Shown piece after piece: positions 55,420-64,000 of a stretch of DNA of 64,000 bases (the first letter of the stretch is position 1; each line of letters opens with the position of its first letter). The notes beneath the pieces are model-generated. The model was not told the origin of the DNA and searched no databases. It was given only the letters and a program-made list of their open reading frames with translations. The position numbers were made by a program, and so were the translations under genes. Location: NCBI RefSeq assembly GCF_019320115.1, contig NC_089588.1, forward strand, positions 119,719,707-119,783,706, in the 5' to 3' direction. The stretch comes from Miscanthus floridulus (Eukaryota > Streptophyta > Magnoliopsida > Poales > Poaceae).

Positions 55420-58400
55420 AACAGGAGAAGCTCTTCACTCTCAATAATAAAAAAAGAGGAAGCAGTTGTGTGGTCACATGACGTAGTGCATGTGATTTTA
55501 GAATTTAGTGGATCTTATAGATCCTATCATCACTGGTGTTGTGCTCAGACTTAGCTAAGAAATATTTCTTCCCTTGGTTATTGCTTTGAGTAACGTATTG
55601 TAGCAGGGAATGGTCAAGTCGTTTATAATGGATTCAGAATACGTGTAATGCTTATCCCTTATCTGTTAGCTTTGTGGGTTGACTCCAATCATTTTGGCCT
55701 AAAACAATAGAAATGTTTCTCTTCTTTGTTACTTCATTTAAACGGAAGAAATATGTGTAACAATATGTTTTGTTATGTTTTATACAAAAAAGGGAGAAAC
55801 TTCTGTGGCTATATTTGTTATGATGATTTGGTATGCTCTTAGCATTATTACCTTTAGCATCTTATTCTTTGATAAGACGAATAGACGTCTGACTCTGAAG
55901 TCTGAAGTGGATACTGGTGCTTGCTTTAGGTAACCCATAACGAGGACATGATTTATACCTGCACTTCATGTATGTCAACAATGTCCAATCATTTTTATTT
56001 TCCTTTTCTAGATGCTTCATGGGTATTATAAATGGATCATTGCAGGTGTTTTACACAAATTGAAAAAAAATTGTACCCCTACTCTTCATCTGAACCTTTT
56101 CACAGTGAGTTATGACAGTTGATTGATCATTTAGAGATTCTTAATGCTAATCCACTAATTTGCTTGCTACATACTGTGCATCCAGTCACAAACCATGTAT
56201 GGAGTGTAGCAAACTTTTTAGGAACTGTCGCCTATTTCTTTTCCCCTGGAAGTGAAAAGCATTTGCTTTTATGTCAGCTGTTGTCATTGGCACAGAGAAC
56301 TCCAGCCGTTTTCTCATGTCAGCCATTATCCTAAGCATAGCAAAAAAATCTCAGTCACAAACACACCTTCAATAGAAACAGCACTTAAATTCACAAAATG
56401 CATATTCTTCCACTGAGGGTGCCTCGTAAAAAAATGTTCTTTTGACATTAGTTGAGTTGAACCACGTAAAAGTAACCCTTTGTGTGCCTGTATTGAATAC
56501 TAGAATGACTTGTGCCATTACGCAGAGCTTTCCTGATTTAGTGATGATACTGTTGATAGCATATCTGCAGTGTTTCAGATGTATAAAAAATGTTATGGTT
56601 TTTAACGGATTTTTTTTAATTGAAGGTACTCCGTAGAAGCTAACACTGATATTACTGGCAGAATATGGTTTAGGTATGCTGGCCGATATAGCAGACGCCA
56701 AGTAGTTTTGATCATTTACTTCTTAAATTGTGCTTCCTTTTCTTGGTTCAGCATCATCAGAAATTGGCATGATTTTTCACATGGCATCTGTCATCTTTGT
56801 TATATTTCTGACGTCCTTGTTGATTGATAAGTGAGTGAGATGAATGATGGATCTTTCTAAGCTCCTGGCTATCATTGTATCACTCATTACTGTCCTTTGT
56901 ATATCATTTATGGGTGCATGGATATGAAATGACAGGTTTCTAGACAGTGGGGCCCTGAGAAATTTTTTATCTTCAAGACCTAACTTCTCCATTGCCATAG
57001 AATTAGTTGTTTTGATCTTGAAAGGTTCCCTTAGCACAAAGTTAAATACCATTTCATGTTTGTGGGTCATGAGGCTGACCCGGATGGAGGGTAGAAAAGG
57101 CATGGAAGGAGCTCTGATGTGGATGCCACCAACCTGTGCTGCAGTCCACTTTGTGGTGGGGACGGTCTATCCAACTTGTTATCTTGGCATCTATCCTGCT
57201 TTTGGAAGGCTCCCTGTATACTGAACACTGCTCTATATTCCACTAATGGAGAGCCGAATAGTCCTGCTACCATTGCTCTGTTTGTTTGTTTGTCTTTTGC
57301 ACTTCTTTCATCTGTCTATATGTTGGTTGCTGTAGTCTCTGACCAGTACCAAGAGCTCATCTTCCTCACTTCCCTGGCTGTGGCAGGATGTACTACTGAC
57401 TTTAGGACTCATCAGTCATCATCACCATGATGAAACCTTTTATTCTGTTTCCATGTCCCACGAAGTGTATGACCTAAGTCAGGTCCTTTTCTCAGATACG
57501 CGAATTTGGAATTCTTTCTGACTCTCCATCATGTAGTAGTTAGTACTTAATGAGCATAGAAGTCGTACGTAATGAACATAGAAGTCCAATAAATCTATAT
57601 AATATTTATGCTTGATTTCATATTTTCACGTGCAAGTATGGCACTATTGGTTTCTGACATGTCTGAAATTTGAAATTATGGTGAAAATAAATCTTCCAAA
57701 AACTGTATTTTTTTTACTGAAAGGATTTGTTTTATGCTTATGTGCAGAATCACCAGCTGTCAATCACCTTAACCATCAACAGTCTGAGGATAATTTTCAT
57801 CGTATGGTGATGGAGACCAGCACAAGCTGATGAACCAGCCAGTTTTCTCCAGCAAATAGGTTGACGAGTACCGTAAGTCTTCAGATCCTTTACGTCTGAA
57901 TTTTTAATTTCTCGATAAGATGGTAGAAAAATCAGTGCTTCTTACCGCTAGCGTGAACCCTAGACTCTCTATTAGTGTGCTCTAACCTCAGCCATGATGT
58001 GGATGCCTGCAGGCCGACGAACCAACCGATTCTCCCAAAAGCATATGGTGATAAGGAGCACTGAATTTCACAGGTGATCCTGGTCCCGGCAGCACACGCC
58101 AATGGCAATGCAGATGAGCGACATCACCACCCAATCTTGCTTGATTTGGTCTCACCACACACTAACACTAGGTGGAGAGGAGCCCCAGGGAGCCAAATAA
58201 AAGGTGAGCTATCAAAAGCAGCGTCCACTGGGCAGCTGATGGATAGAAAACTAAGGTTACTTTGGCCTGCTGCGGCCTGTGAGGTTAGCACACGATGAGC
58301 TCATGATGACACTTGTCCTGTCATGGGGCTTAGTGGAGGTCAGTTCATGCACCCTATCCATTGTTGACGTACATGCTGGGCCATCAACGAGGCAACAGTT

Positions 58401-58914
58401 CATGATGGTGTTCGGCTTGTGGCCTCAGTTTTGACATGAATTCTCTTAGTTTGTTTTGTAGGTACGGTCAGAACGATGTCTTTGTGAACAGTGGAGTCCG
58501 GTGCAGGCTCAAGAGTCAGCCATTACCTACCAGATAGACCCTGACATGAAACATTTTCTTAAGCCTTGAGGTTCGTGATAGGCTAGGTGATCGATCACCC
58601 TATTCCTGTTATGGCTTGTTCACTTTCAGTTGGCTCTCAGATGCTGCCAGCTTGATGATTCACATTGCTCTGTTTCATTGGCGACCGAAAGGTGATAGAT
58701 GCTGCAAGGAACAGAGCTTGTTACCTCGGTTTGTACGTCGCGTGTGACGAATGTTGCCATTTTGCATCGATGATTCCGCTGACCTGCACATTGTATACAT
58801 AGCTGCTGCTGGATTTGGATCTCTCTCTCTGATGGCAAGGAGTAACACACTACTGATTCCTACAAATGGCTTTGCCCTGCTCACCTTTTCAGTGCTGCAG
58901 ACAGTTAGAAATAG
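55420..58914. other. Unassigned stretch upstream of MYB
   Basis: Outside the duplication. ORFs up to about 110 codons occur on both strands, but none shows recognisable domains or a convincing splice structure. It may hold MYB regulatory sequence, degenerate repeats or a non-coding transcript. Confidence 0.45.
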
Positions 58915-59225
58915 ATGTTATCGACGCATCATCTTGTGTCTTGGTGTTCGTTGTGTCGAGCTTGAGCTTGCTTGGCACTACTCATGATCAGCTAGATAAT
59001 CTTGGTAAGCTGTGTGATGCTCGGTTCTCAGGAATAAATGTAGGTTAGCGGTATCTTGTTTTTGGACCTGTTTACGTCATGATAATTGTAGGTTGGATGT
59101 AAAAAAGGTACTGTAAACTGAATACTCAGAATTGCTATGTAATTAATGAGAATTTGTGATATGGAATTAAGTTTGATGATGAGGTAAGATTAATTTCGTC
59201 TGTCTTAATAAAATACAAAATATAA
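58915..59225. repeat. Diverged direct repeat, unit 1
   Basis: Resembles 60335-60650. Both contain, in order, a TTGAGCTT block, ATCTTGGTA, TGTGATGC, TTCTCA, a TATGGAATTAAGTTTG / TGTGGAACTAAGTTTG block, AGGTAAGATT and an AATAAA-type A/T-rich end. They differ by many substitutions and indels. Confidence 0.5.
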
Positions 59226-59360
59226 CATCAAAATTTCTATTTAATACTAGCTCTATCACCATTGCCAAAACTTAACGTTATAGTGTTATCCAAAGTCAAA
59301 TTATGTTAATTTTACCGAGTTTATAAAAGAATACCAATATTTGTACCATTAAATAGTAAG

Positions 59361-60330
59361 GCTCCATTTGGCATAGCGGCTTTACTAGTGAAGTCGTTTT
59401 TTTGCATTTCAGTTTCATGAACAACTTTATTGGTGAAGTTGAGCTATTTTTATGACCCCGTTTCTCAAAACATTCACGAGTTAGGAAAAAATAAAAAATT
59501 TACCATAATACCCTTAGCCTTCTTTTTCCTTCTCTACTTTTCCTATCTTCTTCCCCTTAGCTTTCTTCCCGATTCCGACGCCCCACGCGACCGTGTCTCC
59601 GGCGCCCTGTTGCCAGATGTGCCCTACGGCGTTGGTGGCCCCAACGGGCCGCGCCCTCTGGCATCGATGGCCCCAGCTGGCCGTGCCCCCCGGCGGCAGC
59701 GCCTTGGGTGACCATACCCTGGCGCTCGGCGGCCCCAGCCGTCTGCGTCCCTCGGCGGCAGCGGCTGCCCTTTTTTAGTATGTTGCATATGTTATAATGG
59801 TTGTACACGTATGTTGCAAAAGTCTGTTCCTAATGTTTCATCTATGTTTTCGGACGTATTGTTGCAAGTGTGTTTATCTGAATATTGCATACGTTTCACA
59901 CATATGTTGAAGTGTTTTATCTGGATATTACGTATGTTTGTAATTGTTTTCAAGTGTTTTTGTAAGTGTTTTAGAAGCATGTTTCAAGTGTTTTATCTGT
60001 CTTTTTTTGTATGTTGCAAGTGTTGCATCTCGATGTTTTAAAAGTAGATCGGATGAATTCAGGTGTGAATCAGATTTTCATCTGTGTTTCTCGCCTCCAC
60101 GGCAGTTGGTAGCGGCAGGCAGACCACGCCCCTCCAGTAGTGGTTAGCGGCAGCTTGAGGCAGCTGTCAAACGGTGCCTCCTGGCGGTGTGGGCGTGCGA
60201 AATGGTGCGCGAAGCGGATTGCAGGCACGGCGTCCGGACGGCCCACCCGTCAGGACGTCAAATGGCTTAATTTGGCGTCCTGATGCTTTCCGGCGCTTCA
60301 CAATATGATCGCAGTACTTTAGTCAGCTAG
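59361..60330. mobile_element. Probable non-autonomous transposon remnant
   Basis: Begins with GGCTCCATTTGGCATAGCGG, a start seen in common grass repeats. It contains a GC-rich segment at 59560-59770 and a run of TGTTGCAAGTGTTTTATCTG-like imperfect repeats at 59780-60030, then a GC-rich segment to about 60300. It lies between the two diverged repeats. No TIR/TSD pair was confirmed. Confidence 0.35.
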
Positions 60331-60334
60331 GAAG

Positions 60335-60650
60335 AAACGTTATCTACAGATTTGTTGGCTTGTGGACGGCCAAGGTTATCTTCTTACTGTTGGTTGCGTT
60401 GAGCTTCTGCTTGCCTTTTAATCATACTCATCTAAGTAATCTTGGTACGTTGTGATGCCTGATTCTCACGATTATAATTATATATATGCTAGAATTTAGA
60501 GGTTTTAGGCTATTATTTTTGGTGGCGCGCATGCACCTTGTATATCCTAAAAAACCGTACTTAATGCTATTATATAATTATGTGGAACTAAGTTTGTTGA
60601 TTAGGTAAGATTTATTTTATTTCCTGGAATAAAGTAAAAATAATTGAACT
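60335..60650. repeat. Diverged direct repeat, unit 2
   Basis: Partner of 58915-59225. Confidence 0.5.
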
Positions 60651-62133
60651 TTGTGCAAAAAACAATTATGTATATATAGATTTTTTTTGCGTCTTTTAAT
60701 GCTTAAATAATGTGCCTTTTAGAGGAAGTGACGTAGTACCAGTTCGAATAAATTATGATGTAAAAAACTAATTTGGGACTTGGTCCAACAAATCAGCACT
60801 GCAGTGCAATCCGGCTTTGGATTTTTTTTTTTTTTTTTGATAAGGGCTTTGGGCTTTGGAATGTTTGGGCCTACAAATCTAGTTTCCGTGAACAATTGGA
60901 CTCCACTCAGACATACAAAATAAAAGTGAAAATCCATGAAGTTGGGCTGGGCTCCCCAGTGGGCGAATGTAGATGGGCCACATCTAAAGCAAAAGTATGT
61001 GAAAATGGTAATTCTTTCATTATAATGTAACCACCTTTCTACAACTACAAATGTGCAGTGGCTTTCATTTCTACTTTTTAAACACGGGACATGTGGTACG
61101 ATCGGACTCCACTAAACAACGAACGATTACTCGATTTAAATCGGGCGAACGATAATACAGCTCCCGCAACTTTCCATAAAAAAATATTTCCATAACTTTC
61201 CTTTTTTTAGAAACTTACAAAGTTTTACAAACTTACCATTGAGAAAGCTATGCACAACCCAAACGACTAACCCTAAACAACCCACCTACACATAAAGGTA
61301 ACACACAAACAACAAAGCCCACCGCATGCTATTGTTGCTAAGCTTATCACCAGTCCACAATAGCAATAGGTAGCTCTAACATCCCATGGTGAACATTAGC
61401 CAAAGGTCTTAACATGCCACCACCTACTCATAACAAGCCTCAGTGAGATATTGAAAAGAGACAAAATCAACGTCAAAGTTTCAGCACTCGACGAGATCTA
61501 CAACTACAGTCAACAACTTTTTTATTTGAGACGTTTAGGGTGTCAAATATATAATACAAAATTCTTAAATTTAAAGTTAAAAGAATATCATCCATTATAT
61601 ATATAGTGACCAGTGTTATGTAGCTGAGATAATATGAAGCTTGAGAGAATGTTGAAGTTGTGGCTAGAATTGCTGGTGATGCTATTTGGTTTCACTACCG
61701 CTTTTGGTGTCGGGTTTTTTAAGTGAAAAATTACATGACAAGTCATAATAAACAGTAGCCATGTATTTATTTTTCGTTAAAAGCACAATTTTTATCCGAT
61801 TCTCACCCTCCTAAAAAATTGATTAGTGAGAGTTGACCCTCTCAACTACCATTCATCTTCTCATCAAAACTTTAACTCCCACGAAATAAACAAAATATTC
61901 CTAAAGTCTATATACCCCTATCTCCAACTCCCATTTCCTATTTTAAATTACCCCCAACTAAACATGCCGTGGGGGGTGTGGCAGGTTTCATATGGAGCGA
62001 GCTTAGATATACTCTAGGCCTGATTTCATATGCATTGTTTTGTTGTTTTGTAGCCTCGCTCTGTACGGCGGCGTGCTCTCTTGCTATTTCGGTGCTCTCA
62101 ATGACGCAACCTCTAGGTGTGTGATCGTGGTTT
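60651..62133. other. Unassigned stretch with a CACTA-like relic
   Basis: No gene recognised. About 61470-61560 (CAGCACTCGACGAGATCTAC and following) resembles the interior of the CACTA derivative at 11325-11400, suggesting a short relic of a related element. The T run at 60823-60838 is simple sequence. Confidence 0.45.
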
Positions 62134-62743
62134 CACTACTGGAGGCCGTGGCTTTGCCGATTGTTTTTACACTCGGCAAAGAGCCATTTGCACTCGGCAA
62201 AGGCTTTGCCGAGTGTAGCACTCGGCAAAGTCCACTCGGTAAAATTTTTCTCGGCAAAGGGTTTTTGCCGAGTGCTTTTTATCGGGGCACTCGGCAAAAT
62301 AAAAAAATAATTTTACCGAGTGCTTGGGGCGGCACTTAGCAAAATATTTTCGGCCGTTGCGCGTCGGCTGTTAACGGTTATTTTGCCGAGTGCCTGACCG
62401 AGCACTCAGCAATTTTTTTTATATTTTTTTTAAAATTACTTTGCCGAGTGCCCCAGCCCAGGCACTCGGCAAAGTTTTTTTTTTTTTTTTTAAAAGTACT
62501 TTGCCGAGTGCCCCTGCCAGGCACTCGGCAAAGTTTTTTTTTTAAATAATGTCTTTGCAGAGTGTCCCTGTTTAGGCACTCGGCAAATAATTTCTGGATT
62601 TTTTTAAAAAAAATACTTTGCCGAGTGCCGCGGCGAGGCACTCGGCAAAGATTTTTTTTTTGAAAAAACTTTGCCGAGTGCCTTGCCCATGGCACTCGGC
62701 AAAGACCCCGAGAATTGCAATTTTTTTACATTCCATTGTAACA

Positions 62744-62747
<4 letters not shown>

Positions 62748-62804
<57 letters not shown>
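62748..62804. repeat. (TA)n microsatellite
   Basis: About 28 uninterrupted TA units inside the CACTA at 62134. Tyr-Ile repeat ORFs here are artefacts. Confidence 0.97.
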
Positions 62805-62809
<5 letters not shown>

Positions 62810-62955
62810 ATCATCACATCTATATCACCAACATGCATTATATATCACAAGCACACGCATATTTAATAAATCCATCGAAAATCCGTCACAAATGCACCAA
62901 AGTTCAACATCACAAGTTTATTATTACAAGTTCAACATCACAAAGTTCAACATCC

Positions 62956-63946
62956 CTACTGCGGCGACGGAGACTGCTGGTGTGGCCCCCTGGACAGCGG
63001 TGAAGGACCGGACTGCGGCGAATGGTTGACGTGATCAGCCGCCGGTGACACGCTAGCGGGATTGTTTGAACACGCCGATGGAGGCTGCACAAAAGAGAAG
63101 AGATTGCATGTGTTAGACTCAAAATTGAAAATTTCGGCAGCACCTCCCCTGCACGGGGAGGTTTCCAACCTGCAAAAAACAATGGGGGCCGATAATCACA
63201 ACGGCACGAAGGCCGACAATCACAACGGCACGAAGGCCGACAATCACAACGGCACGAAGGCCGACAATCCCAACGGCACGAATGCATTAAACTTTCATAC
63301 TCACAGGAGTGAAGTGTCGAACTAGAGCTGGAGCTGGCAGCTGCACTTGGACACCCGATGCTTGCCCGATGGTTTGCATGATCTGATACATGTCCGCCAT
63401 CTGCTTCTTCGTGGCCTCTAGCTCTACGGTCAGGTGCGCTTGCGTCTCCCTTGTCTCTGCCAGCTCGGCCTGCAGTGTTTCAATCACATGTTTCAGTATT
63501 GCAAATCTGATCAATGTGTGTAACGTTCAATGTACGACGAGTGAAATCGGAATTACCTGAAGTTCATCGACCTGCGACAGTGTTGGAGTAGGCCGTGCAC
63601 GTATGGGAAGGCTTCTGGCCGTGCTTCGTGCCCTCACGTCGGAGAGAGAGGGTGTAGAGCTTGAGGAGTCAGCGACGTCTGCAATCCACAACCGCCCATG
63701 CTTCCTGCCTTGCCCCAGCCTCACAATCACCTCTGTCTCAAGGGGCTCAGTGCTCAGATTGTGATCTGAGCCACAGAGCGCCCTAACCGCCTCCGTGTAG
63801 TCTCTGACCTTAGCGTGGACGCTCGGGTCAGAGTAAGCCTGGGCAGGGGCATCCGGGTTGAAGACGACACCGGGTTTCATCGGGCCCATGTGGGACACAG
63901 CCCATGCCTCAAACTCCGACACCGGCACGTCTGGGTGTGCCACCTC
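62956..63946 (-). CDS. CACTA-encoded Ptta/En-Spm-type (Transposase_24-like) protein, C-terminal exons
   Basis: Minus-strand exons, partial because the gene starts beyond the window. Exon 63557-63946 (acceptor TCTCGTAG, donor CAG|GTAATT) encodes VAHPDVPVSEFEAW, MGPMKPG, ALCGSDHNL and LGQGRKHGRLWIADV ... STPSLSDVRAR, the signature of plant Ptta/En-Spm transposase-like proteins. Exon 63305-63469 encodes a coiled-coil-prone segment (QAELAETRETQAHLTVELEA). The last exon, 62956-63084, encodes a Ser/Pro-rich tail ending SPSPQ and a stop. The three pieces join in frame with GT-AG borders. A possible alternative exon at 63119-63169 would end in a stop. No inactivating change was seen in the visible part. 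This is the second protein of CACTA elements, not the TNP2 transposase. Confidence 0.7.
63189..63284 (+). repeat. Four 24-bp tandem repeats
   Basis: GGCCGACAATCACAACGGCA-type units of 24 bp, four in a row, nearly identical. They lie between exons of the CACTA protein, so they are probably intronic. The ADNHNGTK-repeat ORF on the plus strand is not taken as a gene. Confidence 0.9.
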
Positions 63947-64000
63947 CTACGAGAAAGATGGCAAGATGATTAGAAATCAGGCAAAATTGAGCGTTAGAAT

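Larger units (their letters stand above)
62134..64000. mobile_element. CACTA element, left part (runs off the window)
   Basis: Starts CACTACTGGAGGCC at 62134, preceded by TTT, and continues through an array of GCCGAGTG/CACTCGGC subterminal repeats to about 62705. It belongs to the same terminal-repeat group as the element at 23294-25299 but has coding capacity: minus-strand exons for a Ptta/En-Spm-type protein at 62956-63946. The right end is outside the window. Confidence 0.88.

Noticed and set aside
57012..57430. ORFs of 70-103 codons upstream of MYB
   Set aside because: No recognisable motifs, no splice support, and overlapping ORFs on both strands; treated as unassigned DNA.
62618..62866. 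Tyr-Ile repeat ORFs
   Set aside because: Translation of a TA microsatellite.
63189..63284. Regularly spaced short repeats resembling a CRISPR array
   Set aside because: Units are contiguous 24-bp tandem repeats without spacers, in a plant CACTA element.
1..64000. A new defence system, gene cluster or other undescribed multi-gene pathway
   Set aside because: Apart from MYB, the resistance-gene fragment and transposon genes, no co-located set of genes was found. The novelty here is structural (duplication and nesting).

Overview
This window is repeat-rich, gene-poor plant nuclear DNA, most likely from a panicoid grass (the maize, sorghum, sugarcane and Miscanthus group). The reasons are a Ty3 chromovirus of the Tekay/Del type with 2.8-kb TGTAACACCC...TGTGACA LTRs, several CACTA elements (one family carries the GCCGAGTG/CACTCGGC subterminal repeats common in panicoids), grass MITEs, and a grass-type MYB59/MYBAS-like R2R3-MYB gene. 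The species cannot be fixed from sequence alone. There is no bacterial or organellar content.

The dominant structure is a large direct duplication. Positions 1-21308 (copy A, its left end outside the window) match 34825-54950 (copy B) almost base for base, apart from private insertions and deletions. Each copy holds, in order: the 3' part of the Ty3 element, the last 8 bp of a host CACTA element, a degraded CACTA with a Ulp1-like protease fragment, a palindromic-repeat stretch with an inserted 1.4-kb CACTA derivative, several kb of unassigned DNA, and a MYB gene on the minus strand. Copy B runs through the whole MYB gene (three exons, 228 aa, TATA box). Copy A stops inside MYB exon 2 at 21308 and is joined directly to the 3' half of an NBS-LRR resistance gene (21309-22660). 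The simplest reading is a tandem duplication of a unit of about 34 kb with breakpoints in two genes. It left one intact MYB (copy B), one truncated MYB and one truncated LRR, and it predicts an uninterrupted R gene left of the window.

Between the copies, 22661-34824 holds a complete CACTA derivative (23294-25299, TSD TCT) and a TNP2-type CACTA (25390-30227 plus 41975-41982, TSD TCA). The complete 11.7-kb Ty3 element (30228-41969, TSD CTGTG) is inserted 8 bp from that CACTA's right end. Copy A shows the same insertion boundary, so CACTA insertion, Ty3 insertion and then duplication is the order of events.

After duplication the copies diverged by insertion and deletion. Copy A alone has a Pack-MULE-like element carrying an inositol polyphosphate 5-phosphatase exon (8144-9743) and a MULE MITE with a 10-bp TSD (17881-18759). 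Copy B alone has a CACTA with TSD TAT (47591-48886), a composite hAT-like insertion (48996-49447) and a hAT MITE with an 8-bp TSD (51452-51595). The other copy often preserves the empty site. Both Ty3 copies are dead, and many of their stops look like CAG-to-TAG transitions, as expected for methylated, silenced DNA.

The right flank (55206-64000) has no recognisable gene other than the start of a further CACTA at 62134, whose minus-strand Ptta/En-Spm-type protein can be read as spliced exons. The MYB in copy B is the only gene in the window that looks functional.
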